DNA from: a virus
Virus record (IMG/VR): IMGVR_UViG_3300037258_000141
Location: 1-37,108 of that record
DNA: 37,108 nt
Direction: 5' to 3' (one strand)
Below the pieces are notes generated by a model. It had not been told where the DNA came from. It made no database searches and was given only the letters and a program-made list of their open reading frames with translations. Both the position numbers and the translations under genes were made by a program. Positions 8,361 through 16,804 of the stretch are shown piece after piece (the stretch's first letter is position 1; the number at the start of each line of letters is the position of its first letter).

Positions 8361-9089
8361 TTATCCGCGATACTTAGCCTTAAGATCGCGCATACTCAGG
8401 GTACCGTTGTCTTGTCCTGTCGTTGAAGATGACATACGGCCGAGAGGAGCAGGGACGTTTTTTTCGTCCGCTTTAGCTTGTTGGTTGGCTTTAATAGAAG
8501 CACTAATCTTGCTAATCATGCTTTGAGCTGCATTAGGATCACGTTCGGATAAGACAGCGAGCGTAGCCCATTTGCTTGGGTTATTCATTAGCTCATACAT
8601 AACTGCATCAGTGTTATCTACTTGGTCAGCCAGAAAGACGAGGTTAGGGAATGCTTGCGGGTTAAAGTCAGCCATAACAGTATCGAAGTCTTCATACGTA
8701 TCTTTGCCTCTAGACATCTTGGCCTTGTATGAATCAGCAATTCTGTTTGCTTCTTTCTCTAACTCTTCTTGAGCGCGCTGTGTATTAGCCTGTTGCATCT
8801 GCTCTCGCAAATCGTTTAAGACCTGCTGTTTAATGGTTTCGTGGTCAACTGGCGCTGCAACGGCCATGCCTCCCATAGAACCACCATTTTTGAGCTGTGC
8901 GTTTTCAGCTTTTAACGCGTCCAATTCTGCTTGCATTGAATCTCTCCCTTTGAGTTTGGCTTTTTTTACAAGTTCCTCAACGCGAGAGACTGGTAGCATC
9001 TTCTCTGCTTCAGATGACTCGTCAATAATAGACGGTTCAATTGGCAGTTCAGATCCCATGTCCTTATCTACAGCTACTTCCTCAGTCAT
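8361..9089 (-). CDS. Scaffolding protein
   Basis: 242 aa, strongly acidic and helical, with coiled-coil segments at residues ~28-67 (VSRVEELVKKAKLKGRDSMQ onward) and ~85-125 (Gln/Glu-rich). The short basic C-terminal tail (LSMRDLKAKYRG) is the usual coat-binding end of phage scaffolds. It lies immediately before the coat gene. Scaffold directs procapsid assembly and leaves before DNA packaging. P22 scaffold is longer (303 aa). ATG at 9089 is preceded only by a modest GAG. Confidence 0.8.
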   Translation of the reverse strand: MTEEVAVDKDMGSELPIEPSIIDESSEAEKMLPVSRVEELVKKAKLKGRDSMQAELDALKAENAQLKNGGSMGGMAVAAPVDHETIKQQVLNDLREQMQQANTQRAQEELEKEANRIADSYKAKMSRGKDTYEDFDTVMADFNPQAFPNLVFLADQVDNTDAVMYELMNNPSKWATLAVLSERDPNAAQSMISKISASIKANQQAKADEKNVPAPLGRMSSSTTGQDNGTLSMRDLKAKYRG

Positions 9090-9244
9090 TCATCATCTCA
9101 CTGTTGCCGTTGTGAACGTGTCCGCAAGGTTTAAGTTCCTTGAACTGCTATTTTGCCGCATAGTTGCGTGTTGGCCGGATTATAAGCTTTCCGTAAGCTG
9201 ATATATTCACCATATATAGTAAATAAAATATACTTTTAATGCAA
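9090..9244 (-). promoter_or_regulatory. AT-rich gap upstream of the scaffold-coat genes, possible late promoter
   Basis: This is the only sizeable gap inside the head operon (155 bp). On the minus strand it holds an AT-rich tract and a TATAAT hexamer (complement at about 9178-9183), then a small CAAGG...CCTTG hairpin before the scaffold start. No good -35 is seen. A local promoter boosting scaffold and coat expression is a reasonable inference, not a firm call. Confidence 0.3.
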
Positions 9245-9466
9245 CTAACCTTTTTTATTTTTCTTATTTGCCAATACCTTATTGGCTTTTGCGTCTATCT
9301 TTGCTTTGCCTGACTCACTTAATTTTCCTTTGTTAACCATCTGCGTCGCACGGGCTTTTGCATTCGCTGCGTGCGCCTTATCTGGCATAGGATATTTTTT
9401 CTCACCTGGCAAGCCGAACTGAGATTTTTTAAGAGAGTCACGTTTTTTTGTGGTTAAAGTTGCCAT
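9245..9466 (-). CDS. Small basic protein with a KKYPMPDKAHAANAKAR motif
   Basis: 73 aa from ATG at 9466, with AAGGA 7 nt upstream. The in-frame codon at 9493 would overlap the preceding gene. The motif FGLPGEKKYPMPDKAHAANA resembles a small phage family with the pattern FALPGKR.YPI.D..HARNALARV, often found near portal or head genes. The C terminus is Lys-rich (NKVLANKKNKKG). Function is unknown. A DNA-binding or head-associated role is plausible from charge and position. Confidence 0.7.
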   Translation of the reverse strand: MATLTTKKRDSLKKSQFGLPGEKKYPMPDKAHAANAKARATQMVNKGKLSESGKAKIDAKANKVLANKKNKKG

Positions 9467-9467
9467 A

Positions 9468-9623
9468 TCAACATCCTTTTTTCTTTGAACCATTTGATTT
9501 AACCATACCGCCTGTGCTTTTTTTCTTTAAGTTATCCGCTTTAGGAGCTGGACTTGTCTTAGCGCCTGTTCCGGTAAACTTGCTTGCTGGCATCTTTGCT
9601 CTCTTCTCTGGTTTGCTTTTCAT
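9468..9623 (-). CDS. Small Lys-rich protein ending in Gly-Cys
   Basis: 51 aa: MKSKPEKRAKMPASKFTGTG at the N terminus and KSNGSKKKGC at the C terminus. ATG at 9623 has an excellent AAGGAG 5 nt upstream, and the stop lies 1 nt from the next gene's start (TGATATG). It is highly basic and unstructured, with a single cysteine as the last residue. It sits between portal and scaffold. No family is recognised. The strong ribosome site argues that it is real. Confidence 0.65.
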   Translation of the reverse strand: MKSKPEKRAKMPASKFTGTGAKTSPAPKADNLKKKSTGGMVKSNGSKKKGC

Positions 9624-9638
9624 AACGTTCTCCTTGGG

Positions 9639-11780
9639 TTATTTATCTATATCAATTTCAATCTCAGGCTCTGATTTAGCCATCGCGTCTGTTTTAGCGA
9701 AATGTTCGCTTAACTTTAATGTGTGCTCAAGGGTAGTGCGGGCATCTTCAGCCGCGATCCTTTCTTGATCTAAGGCACGGTCAAGGTCAGCATCTTGTAT
9801 GTTGCTCATGACTTCAAGGAATTTAATATCAGCTTCCTTGTTCTTAACAGCATTATTTGCATTCGTCTTAGCTAATTCAACTTGAGCTTTAAGTTGATTA
9901 CCTTGAACTGTGGCCTCCACCTTAGCTTGCTCAGCTTGGACTTGCCCCATTGCGATATCTTCCATGGTAGGCTTATCAGCGTTGGCTTCTTGCGCTTGCT
10001 TAGCCATTTCTTTTTGATTATCCATCCATTCTTGCACAAGATAACGTAGTTTCTCAATACCGCGAATGTCAATATTATCCAGCAATACTTCAAGGCCATT
10101 TTGGTTCATGAATTCTTTGAAACTATCACTTACACCCATCAATGCAGTAATGGTCTTAAGAGCAATTTGTTTTTGAACTTCATAGTTAACACCAGGCTCA
10201 ATCGTGACATCCAGTGCAGAGACGTCATAGTCAAACTTCATGTTACCTTTTTTGTTAATCTCGTAATATTCTCGCTTACCATCCGGTAATATCACCGGGA
10301 TAGTGCGAGGGGTCACGTAATATTTAGGTAACAGATTCAGATATATTTCCGCACATCGTGCCCAACCATGTATAAATCCTGTCGTATATGGCATAGCAGC
10401 AGCATTAGAGTGCATAGCACCTTGCATAATAGCTATCCCAGAGATGTCATTCTCGTTAGCACCTAAGGCTGCATCATAGGAACCTAAGATAACCTGAACA
10501 GTATTGTCTGCCAGGTTAAATGTACTGGTTAATTCAGGCGGAATAGGGGCGCGCATGATCTCGCGAGGAGGATTTAATGGTTGATTAGGATCACCATCTT
10601 TAAATTGATTGTAAAGCACCACAGTCGCTTTTTGAGGCTCAGTATAAGCAAGCTGGTAATCTTTGTTAGCGGGTATGCCTTCCACCGGCGCAGTCCACTT
10701 GTGTTGTATTAGGTTTTCTATTTCGTTGCATAAAGATTGACCTGCGAAGTTCTTCATGCGTTGCGTGTCTTTGGCATGATAAACATAAGGTCTAATGACT
10801 TGCTCAGCTTGTGAGTTTTCATTGTCACGTACAATAACGCTGTTACCATCAAAGAAAACTAAAGGTAACATTGAGAAGTTGGTTTCTTTAAAGTCTACAA
10901 TCTTCGTGCCGGTAATAGTGTACTTATCAATCGTTTGAATATCTGTTATACGAGACTTTAATACGATAGGTGCTTGTTCAATAATCCCGGCTTCTTCCCA
11001 CTTGGCTAGAAACTCTTCGTATTGTTTTTCGGTAACAACGTGTCCATTAGCAAGCTTTAATATCTTTGTCTTTTTAATACGCTTTTTAAAGAACTCACCA
11101 AACAAAAGAATGTCTTCCTTCTGATTGCGATAAGACCAATTAAAACCAACTAAAGAAGAACCACGCGTGAACTTAACATCTTTAAGAATATCAGATCCAT
11201 ATAGTTCTTCTGCTTCACCCGCAGACTTAGGGAACAGCTCACAAGCAAAGCGACCGTCGCCCTTATGAGATTTTCTTGCTAACGGATCAAAGACGGTAAG
11301 GGTAGGATCAAAGACAGGCTCTATATATATTTTCTGGTCAAAGGATTTTTCATCGGCATAATCAGTATAAATCTTTGCAACGTCGTAACCCCCAGAGAGT
11401 ATATTACGATAGAGATGATAACTAAGGTCGTTTGTATTCCCACCCCCAAAAGCTGCCTTTAAATGGGCTTCGACAAGTGCAATGATATTAGGATCAATGA
11501 GCTTCACGCCTTCCTTACCGCGAACCGTAAATGCTGCGTCCATCTTGGAGAACTCACCACATAAACGGCTAATAAACGCCTCTAATATGTTAAATTCCAT
11601 GTTGGGCTTTTCAAGTTCATTGTTAACCGCCTTATCAGCCAATGTTAACGAAGACTTAAAAACAAACCGAATAAACTCGTTAAATACTTTGTAGTTCTTT
11701 TTGAAGTAAAGCCATCCCTTTTCTACATCGCCTCGTATTTCTTCAAAGCTATTAGTAGCAGACTTTTTAACGTACGCCAT
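9639..11780 (-). CDS. Portal protein, P22 gp1-like
   Basis: 713 aa (P22 portal is 725). The portal is the dodecameric ring at one capsid vertex through which DNA is packaged and ejected. It starts 14 bp inside the terminase large-subunit gene, with AAGGA upstream of ATG 11780. The body contains the mixed clip/wing/crown regions. From residue ~595 to the end it is a long Gln/Glu/Lys/Ala coiled coil, corresponding to the C-terminal barrel of P22-type portals. Position between terminase and scaffold is canonical. Confidence 0.87.
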   Translation of the reverse strand: MAYVKKSATNSFEEIRGDVEKGWLYFKKNYKVFNEFIRFVFKSSLTLADKAVNNELEKPNMEFNILEAFISRLCGEFSKMDAAFTVRGKEGVKLIDPNIIALVEAHLKAAFGGGNTNDLSYHLYRNILSGGYDVAKIYTDYADEKSFDQKIYIEPVFDPTLTVFDPLARKSHKGDGRFACELFPKSAGEAEELYGSDILKDVKFTRGSSLVGFNWSYRNQKEDILLFGEFFKKRIKKTKILKLANGHVVTEKQYEEFLAKWEEAGIIEQAPIVLKSRITDIQTIDKYTITGTKIVDFKETNFSMLPLVFFDGNSVIVRDNENSQAEQVIRPYVYHAKDTQRMKNFAGQSLCNEIENLIQHKWTAPVEGIPANKDYQLAYTEPQKATVVLYNQFKDGDPNQPLNPPREIMRAPIPPELTSTFNLADNTVQVILGSYDAALGANENDISGIAIMQGAMHSNAAAMPYTTGFIHGWARCAEIYLNLLPKYYVTPRTIPVILPDGKREYYEINKKGNMKFDYDVSALDVTIEPGVNYEVQKQIALKTITALMGVSDSFKEFMNQNGLEVLLDNIDIRGIEKLRYLVQEWMDNQKEMAKQAQEANADKPTMEDIAMGQVQAEQAKVEATVQGNQLKAQVELAKTNANNAVKNKEADIKFLEVMSNIQDADLDRALDQERIAAEDARTTLEHTLKLSEHFAKTDAMAKSEPEIEIDIDK

Positions 11781-13320
11781 CGCGATTCATCCTTAATGCT
11801 TGTTGTCGTCTCATATTCTGCGAGATGGCATTCATCACATCGTCCGCAGGACTTCCTTTGACATCTACTTTATGCAATAACTTGTCTATTAGACCGATTT
11901 TCACTCCATCATACAATGTATCGCAGATATCGTCATGTCTATGTGTATTGTTTGCTGTAATCTTTGCCATGTGCTTCTTGCAATTAGCCACATGCCTTGC
12001 ATTAAAGGTAAAGCTGACACATTTACTGGCTATATAGGGCTGCATCTCAATGTAACGTGAGGTTTTACTACCGGATGCAGCTGTACGCTGGACATCCTTT
12101 ATCTTAATACCTTGAAGTTTATTGAGAGAGGCTATCAAAGTCACGCCAGTTGATTTCTTTTCAATCGCAGCGATAAGCGGTGGTGTTTCATGTCGTGAGC
12201 ATTCTCGTAAGAAATCCAGAACGCGATCTTCCAAATCCTTAGCGTCAATCCAATCTTCAACGCAATCTATCCAATGCAATGCAAGTTGTCCGGTCTTGTT
12301 ACCGAATAGTTCTATCTCATAAAGACCAAAGAAGCTCATCGCTGTCGGATCGTTGTAAGTCTTCTGAGTTTCAGCTGAATCGATACATATGAAGGTGCAA
12401 AGAAACTTTGGATCTTTATCTAATTCCATAAACCATTCAGGTCTGAACAATCCACCTCCTGCAGGGTTGGGATTCTGATCGAACTGAGAAGCATAAACAT
12501 AGGGAGATTTTGATTGAAGCTCTAGCAAGAATTCCCGGGGATGAACTTCTGGATAGAGCGCGTTACCTGCATCGTCAAGCGCTCTTAGAATCACCTTTCG
12601 CCATTTCTTAGTGTCTCTGTCTTCAATAAGAAATGCCGCTAGATCCGCTTCATGTACACGCTGACCAACAAATATAATCGGTACGTTATGACCGCGAGGA
12701 CGCTGACGTATGGTCTCTTCGTAGTTCTTAATAACTTTCTCTCTCAGAGTATCAGAATGCGCCTCATCAGGTTTATGTGCGTCATCGATGATAACAGCCC
12801 CAGAAAAATTTTCTTGCCCAGGAAGCCCGGCGTTACGGCCTGTGACAGCACCCTCAGATCCAAAGGCCGCAACATGTCCACCTTCAGTCGTTGCAAAGTG
12901 ATCTTTTGCTTTTGTGTCTCTAGATAAGTACACACCAAACAAATGCCCATACATTTCAGATGTCATAATTAACTTAATGAATGCAGTTTGTTCAGCAGCT
13001 AAGGTCTGCGAATAAGATATGTAAATGAAATTGCACTGAGGATTAATCGAATAACACCACGCTACCCACATGCAAACATGCAGTGACTTGCCCGATCCAG
13101 GCTCAACATTTATCAAAAGGTTTTCATCAGGATATTCTAGCCGAGTCATCGAGCTTAATTCACGGCATATTGTTATTTGATGGGATTCACGACCTGTAGG
13201 GTTTGACTGGATGTAATCACGATTTGTTATATATTTGGTAAAGAAACGGATGAATTCATATAGCGATCCACGTAATCGAGCCGCCATCTCTTCCTTGTTA
13301 TGGTCTATGCGCTGAGTCAT
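11767..13320 (-). CDS. terL: Terminase large subunit (packaging ATPase and nuclease)
   Basis: 517 aa from ATG at 13320, which overlaps the small-subunit stop as ATGA-type coupling. In the N-terminal ATPase domain, Walker A is VEPGSGKS at ~72-79 and Walker B is AVIIDD at ~175-180. The C-terminal RNase H-like nuclease has CIDSAETQKTYNDPTA (first acidic cluster) and a late DDICDTLYDGV acidic pair. It pumps DNA through the portal and cuts the concatemer. The P22-like virion module suggests headful packaging, which would give circularly permuted genomes and agrees with the circular contig. Confidence 0.93.
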   Translation of the reverse strand: MTQRIDHNKEEMAARLRGSLYEFIRFFTKYITNRDYIQSNPTGRESHQITICRELSSMTRLEYPDENLLINVEPGSGKSLHVCMWVAWCYSINPQCNFIYISYSQTLAAEQTAFIKLIMTSEMYGHLFGVYLSRDTKAKDHFATTEGGHVAAFGSEGAVTGRNAGLPGQENFSGAVIIDDAHKPDEAHSDTLREKVIKNYEETIRQRPRGHNVPIIFVGQRVHEADLAAFLIEDRDTKKWRKVILRALDDAGNALYPEVHPREFLLELQSKSPYVYASQFDQNPNPAGGGLFRPEWFMELDKDPKFLCTFICIDSAETQKTYNDPTAMSFFGLYEIELFGNKTGQLALHWIDCVEDWIDAKDLEDRVLDFLRECSRHETPPLIAAIEKKSTGVTLIASLNKLQGIKIKDVQRTAASGSKTSRYIEMQPYIASKCVSFTFNARHVANCKKHMAKITANNTHRHDDICDTLYDGVKIGLIDKLLHKVDVKGSPADDVMNAISQNMRRQQALRMNRDGVR

Positions 13321-13877
13321 CAATACTCTTTTTTGTGTTTGTTATCTAATTGTGCCTTTAATATTTCAAGTTCTTTGTTCAGTTCTTCGTTTCTATCTTG
13401 AAGTTGTTCAAGTCGCGCAAGATCGCCATATACTTTAGGTAAAAGCTTAGATGCAATCCATTTACGAGCATCTACACGTAAACGAGAACGTGCAACCCAT
13501 TCAGTATTAGCAACATCATATTCTTCACCTTGACTATTTATTTTTGTAACCGTATCACGTGCAGAATCATCAGCAATTGTCATGATTTCAGTTGCTAATA
13601 AATCGGCTTGAAGACGCTTGGCCGCATCGTATTTCTTACCAAAGTCTTCTTTGTCAATACGCCAGCCATAAATAGTTTTAGGATTTGGAAAATCTTTATT
13701 ATCCGCACAAATCTTATCAAGACCATCTGTACAAATTGATATTTCCCTACATATTTTAAGTGCCAATTTTTCAGAATACATAGTAGGGCGACCAAAGACG
13801 TATCCAGGCGGTTTAGGCTTAGCGATAGGCTTTTTAGCCTTAGCTTGCTTTTTTTCCGTCACCTTTTTCTTTGGCAT
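13320..13877 (-). CDS. terS: Terminase small subunit
   Basis: 185 aa from ATG at 13877, chosen because GGGA-type bases precede it. A longer frame to 13976 runs through the upstream gene. After a Lys-rich N terminus comes an HTH-like region: RPTMYSEKLALKICREISIC, then LDKICADNKDFPNPKTIYGW and EDFGKKYDAAKRLQADLLAT. This is the pattern of Sf6/P22-type small terminases. The C terminus is a coiled coil (LEQLQDRNEELNKELEILKA) that would form the oligomer ring. It recognises pac and presents DNA to the large subunit, with which it overlaps. Confidence 0.85.
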   Translation of the reverse strand: MPKKKVTEKKQAKAKKPIAKPKPPGYVFGRPTMYSEKLALKICREISICTDGLDKICADNKDFPNPKTIYGWRIDKEDFGKKYDAAKRLQADLLATEIMTIADDSARDTVTKINSQGEEYDVANTEWVARSRLRVDARKWIASKLLPKVYGDLARLEQLQDRNEELNKELEILKAQLDNKHKKEY

Positions 13878-14037
13878 TAGGCTTTCCCTTAGCTGCTTTT
13901 TTCTCTGGCTCGACTGGAGGTAATTCAGATTTAATTTGAATCTTACCTGAACCGCCGCAAGGTTCACATTTAACAATCATAGATCCCATGCCCCGATAAG
14001 TTTTATTACCGAAGCATTTTGAACATGTTAATTCCAT
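13840..14037 (-). CDS. Small zinc-knuckle protein with basic tail
   Basis: 65 aa. ATG at 14037 follows AAAGGA. It carries CSKCFGNKTYRG and CEPCGGSGKI, two CxxC pairs in the DnaJ-like CxxCxGxG style, which would bind one zinc. The C-terminal half is Lys/Pro-rich and disordered. It overlaps the start of the small terminase by 38 bp in another frame, so the two are probably co-translated. Similar small CxxC proteins beside terminase genes occur in many phages. Function is unknown. Confidence 0.7.
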   Translation of the reverse strand: MELTCSKCFGNKTYRGMGSMIVKCEPCGGSGKIQIKSELPPVEPEKKAAKGKPNAKEKGDGKKAS

Positions 14038-14095
14038 TGTAATCCTTTATTTATTCTAGATTTATCAGTTGTTTATTATATCTACAATCAATCTA

Positions 14096-14500
14096 TTAAG
14101 AAACTATTTTCTTCGCAATCGAGTGCGCACCGAAACCAAAAAGCAAATAAACCAGATTTAAAATGTCGTCTGGTTTAATTGGAAAAGGAGTAACTATGCC
14201 TGTATGGATGCAATGACCGCCCCAAACATAGGTCGCAATTAATATTTGTGGAAAGTAATAAATAAGCACTAAAAAACCCGACGTCCAACCTATCATCGGC
14301 TGCCAGCCAGAATTAAATAGATGAGAGGAGGATGCCATAATTGCATTTGTAGCCAATTGTGCAAGTATGGGTTTCTGTACTATTTCTTCTAAGTCCTTCT
14401 GAGAATTAAGGCGAGCTTTATCCGTGGTATAGAGATTTCCTACCGCTTCTATAGGTTTTGCAAGAACATTTCCCATCCCAAACCAATTTGATAAGCCCAT
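14096..14500 (-). CDS. Holin (three-helix type)
   Basis: 134 aa. There are hydrophobic helices at ~52-64 (weak), ~70-95 (GWTSGFLVLIYYFPQILIAT) and ~113-130 (ILNLVYLLFGFGAHSIAKK). A GWQPMIGW motif precedes the second helix. The combination of an N-terminal soluble region, a W.P..G motif and three helices is that of the 3TM holin family, which makes the inner-membrane lesion that releases endolysin. It lies 12 bp after the endolysin gene, and the two form the lysis cassette. Confidence 0.8.
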   Translation of the reverse strand: MGLSNWFGMGNVLAKPIEAVGNLYTTDKARLNSQKDLEEIVQKPILAQLATNAIMASSSHLFNSGWQPMIGWTSGFLVLIYYFPQILIATYVWGGHCIHTGIVTPFPIKPDDILNLVYLLFGFGAHSIAKKIVS

Positions 14501-14512
14501 ATAGTACCCCCA

Positions 14513-14929
14513 TTAGATCAATTCAAAATGAACTAAATCCCTCAGGCCGTGTTCGTCATCTATATTGTAATTACGATTCCAATCACCTCCGTAGCGTAAC
14601 CTATAAGTCATTTTACCTTCTGCATGTAATCTTTCAGCCATGCCCATGACAACTCCTGCTAGCCAAAAGAACCGATTATTATTGCTCCAGTCGATAGGAT
14701 AGGGGGATACATCGACTGCCATTGATGGACTCTTATTATGGTTACCATGCGGAAAATGAAGCTTAGAATTTCCAGCAGCAAAGGCTTTTTCTTGGTCTGC
14801 TTGATTGCGATAACCTTCCAGCACGGTGCAATCAATAATCTTTATGACTTCATTAAATAGCAATTGAAGCTCAGGATGACAAGTAGCTAATTGAGATTGA
14901 GACTTGAGACTAAATTTAGGCATAATCAT
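14513..14929 (-). CDS. Endolysin, M15-family peptidase (L-Ala-D-Glu / D-Ala-D-Ala type)
   Basis: 138 aa from ATG at 14929, which overlaps the upstream stop as ATGA (ATG at 14923 is also possible). M15 zinc peptidases cleave the peptide stems of peptidoglycan. Visible motifs are LEGYRNQADQEKAFAAGNSK, then HNKSPSMAVDVSPYPIDW (zinc His and Asp) and a C-terminal LVHFEL (third zinc ligand). No signal peptide is present, so export would depend on the holin next door. The spacing HN..PS.AVD is the phage VanY-like variant rather than the T5 lysin spacing. Confidence 0.85.
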   Translation of the reverse strand: MIMPKFSLKSQSQLATCHPELQLLFNEVIKIIDCTVLEGYRNQADQEKAFAAGNSKLHFPHGNHNKSPSMAVDVSPYPIDWSNNNRFFWLAGVVMGMAERLHAEGKMTYRLRYGGDWNRNYNIDDEHGLRDLVHFELI

Positions 14930-15792
14930 TCCCATCCTTTTATAAGTTTAGAAATTTTCAGCTTGATCTGGTTATATTCTTTTTCGCGTATGACAATAAG
15001 CTTAATGTCAGGATGATACTTTTTCATGCGGCTTATTTTTGTTTTACTTCTATCATCCATCCAACCTTTTACCTCATGATATTCAATAGAATCATTATTA
15101 TTAACAACTTTAAAATCTGGCAAATATGAAACGCAACCGCGTCTAATGCCTTCAAACCAGAAAACGTCTGGCTCATGAAGCCACTCTTTGATTTCTCCGA
15201 TAGACTTTAACCATTCCAAATAACGGGCATAATTAGCTTCCCATTTAGATCGATAATACTTTTTTATTAATCCAATTTCACGCCACCCACTTTTCCATGT
15301 ACAACTTGTCCTCTGAGGGGCATAACATTGGTTTTTTATTCGAGTTTCTATTATTTTCCTATTTCGCATAAGTTTTTTTTCATCATCCATGTTAAACCAT
15401 GTTTCCTTAGATCGAATAGACTGCATTTCTTTAAATTCATCAGAATGTTTTTTTCCTAGCATACCTTTTGGGTGGCCATTTTCTTTTATCCATTTTTTAG
15501 ATCGTATGCCAATAGATTTTTTTTGCTCTTCTGTTTTTACTAATTTACCTTGTTCATGGACACGCTTTAATACCAGAGCTTGATTTGGTCTCTTTTTACC
15601 TATTTTGGATTTTGCCGCACGAGACTGCCAATTTTTAAAAAAATCAGAATCTCTATTTTGATACAAACCTAATCTTGATGTTTTCATTCTAATTGAAGGT
15701 ATAGATTTGTTAAGTTTTATAGCGCAATACTTCATCCCTTTCGAAGGATAATTTTGTATTAAAAATTCTGTGTCTTCTCTATTCCAAGTCAT
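14926..15792 (-). CDS. PD-(D/E)XK endonuclease with N-terminal DNA-binding region, probable free-standing homing nuclease
   Basis: 288 aa. N-terminal residues ~1-45 (WNREDTEFLIQNYPSKGMKY, then SIPSIRMKTSRLGL) look like the HTH-like domain that scans DNA in mobile endonucleases. A basic central region with repeated KK(S/H)..F..M and GKK motifs (NUMOD3-like) follows. The nuclease core has E185 (SKWEANYARYL), PD at 225-226 (YLPDFKVV) and E240-x-K242 (YHEVKGW), the PD...ExK signature. No strong ribosome site is visible upstream. It sits between the helicase loader and the endolysin, outside any expected syntenic slot, so it is probably an invader. Confidence 0.75.
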   Translation of the reverse strand: MTWNREDTEFLIQNYPSKGMKYCAIKLNKSIPSIRMKTSRLGLYQNRDSDFFKNWQSRAAKSKIGKKRPNQALVLKRVHEQGKLVKTEEQKKSIGIRSKKWIKENGHPKGMLGKKHSDEFKEMQSIRSKETWFNMDDEKKLMRNRKIIETRIKNQCYAPQRTSCTWKSGWREIGLIKKYYRSKWEANYARYLEWLKSIGEIKEWLHEPDVFWFEGIRRGCVSYLPDFKVVNNNDSIEYHEVKGWMDDRSKTKISRMKKYHPDIKLIVIREKEYNQIKLKISKLIKGWE

Positions 15793-15807
15793 AATTAATT
15801 ATATCAT

Positions 15808-16254
15808 TCAACCATCCTGCCAGTGCGAGTTTTTATCGTCCGGTTTAGGTAGTACTTGTTTATCGAGGGCGGATAGAGCAGCTTGCCCTTCACTATCGAG
15901 TCTTCCATGTAATTTATCCATAATAAGTTTAATGTATTTTGCCCCGTTTTTTATCTGGGCTTCTGTTCTAGTATATTCGGTTTTCTTTGGAATGGAGGGT
16001 TGTCTTACACGTTTACAGTAATGAAAGAACTCAATGACATTAGGTGGCTCATGAATAATTCCATTACGACATAAATCTAATGCATGCTTAATTTCTTCAG
16101 GCGTTACCCCGTATAAACCAGATCGCCATCTAAATTTTTCAATATCAACATAAGAAGGATTTGAGAATCTTTCGTAAAATTTAGTTCCATAGATTTCAGC
16201 CAGGCGTTTAAAGATTCGATCTATCCATTCCTCTGGAAGTTTATAGCTATCCAT
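15808..16254 (-). CDS. Lambda P-like replication protein (DnaB helicase loader)
   Basis: 148 aa from ATG at 16254 with AAGGA about 10 nt upstream. A longer frame reaching 16368 would run over the operator region and is rejected. The stretch WIDRIFKRLAEIYGTKFYER, then RWRSGLYGVTPEEIKHALDL and PPNVIEFFHYCKRV matches the pattern of phage replication protein P. That protein captures host DnaB and delivers it to the origin. No lambda O-type initiator accompanies it, so the RepA initiator nearby may supply that role. It is the first gene of the long minus-strand operon, divergent from the promoter at 16369. Confidence 0.7.
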   Translation of the reverse strand: MDSYKLPEEWIDRIFKRLAEIYGTKFYERFSNPSYVDIEKFRWRSGLYGVTPEEIKHALDLCRNGIIHEPPNVIEFFHYCKRVRQPSIPKKTEYTRTEAQIKNGAKYIKLIMDKLHGRLDSEGQAALSALDKQVLPKPDDKNSHWQDG

Positions 16255-16354
16255 TTTTCGACCATCCTTGTTAGACCTGCTTTTCCCCTTAAAAAATAAC
16301 AAAATATGCACTGTATAGCAATCGATCATATTGCCAACGCCAACAATGCGAATA

Positions 16355-16398
16355 AGCACGGGCTGCACTTGCTGTGCAAATACAGCAAGTGCTATAAT
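16355..16398 (+). promoter_or_regulatory. Shared-architecture promoter/operator P1
   Basis: The -35 is TTGCTG (16369-16374), followed by an 18-nt spacer TGCAAATACAGCAAGTGC (16375-16392) and -10 TATAAT (16393-16398). An 11-bp perfect inverted repeat, GCACTTGCTGT / ACAGCAAGTGC, occupies 16365-16375 and 16382-16392. A weaker copy of the spacer box (14 of 18 matches to the upstream box at the parA promoter) lies at 16355-16372. The same layout recurs at 18084-18127 and 19225-19268. It lies between two divergent transcripts, the small genes at 16430/16609 and the helicase loader, and may control both. Confidence 0.8.
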
Positions 16399-16429
16399 AG
16401 AGACCTTAAATCAATAGGAGTCGATTGAA

Positions 16430-16591
16430 GTGTATAAACAGAAATTACAAAAAATAATAGAACGTCAACTTAAAGATGCACGTGAACATAAAAAAGATGC
16501 TCAAGGATTAGCAGATAATGCATATTGGGATGGACATATTGAAGCTTATGAAGAAATTTTAGCATTTTCAAAAGTTGTTAATGACTTATAA
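16430..16591 (+). CDS. Small helical protein beside the origin, unknown
   Basis: 53 aa, GTG start at 16430 with AGGAG 9 nt upstream, 32 bp after the P1 -10. The sequence is nearly all helix and highly charged: IIERQLKDAREHKKDAQGLA, then WDGHIEAYEEILAFSKVVND. No family is recognised. Because it is expressed from an operator shared with the partition operon, a regulatory or copy-number role is an attractive guess but is not shown. Confidence 0.65.
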   Translation: MYKQKLQKIIERQLKDAREHKKDAQGLADNAYWDGHIEAYEEILAFSKVVNDL

Positions 16592-16608
16592 ACCATAGGA
16601 TCTAAATA

Positions 16609-16782
16609 ATGAAAGAAGAAGCGACTATAAAAATGATTGAGTACTGCGTTGAATTAATTAATAACGATGAATCTCTTTCTATCATTCAAGAAATGATAAT
16701 GCTAAAGCGCATTGAACTAGCAAAACCAAAGAAAAGAGTTCGTAAGGCTCTTGATCTTATCGACGTTAAAACCAATTATTAA
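16609..16782 (+). CDS. Small protein beside the origin, unknown
   Basis: 57 aa. ATG at 16609 follows AGGA and lies 17 bp after the previous gene. The N-terminal half is acidic and helical (MIEYCVELINNDESLSIIQE), and the C-terminal half is basic (LAKPKKRVRKALDLIDV). Transcription from P1 runs through it toward the oriR-like region and the 3' end of repA. No known family is seen. Confidence 0.62.
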   Translation: MKEEATIKMIEYCVELINNDESLSIIQEMIMLKRIELAKPKKRVRKALDLIDVKTNY

Positions 16783-16804
16783 AATCTGTATGTTTTTACT
16801 GTGT

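Noticed and set aside
13877-13976. N-terminal extension of the small terminase up to 13976
   Set aside because: It runs in another frame through the zinc-knuckle gene and has no ribosome site. The ATG at 13877 begins the Lys-rich start typical of the family.
16255-16368. N-terminal extension of the helicase loader up to 16368
   Set aside because: The extra 38 residues are not family-like and would run over the P1 operator region; AAGGA precedes the ATG at 16254.
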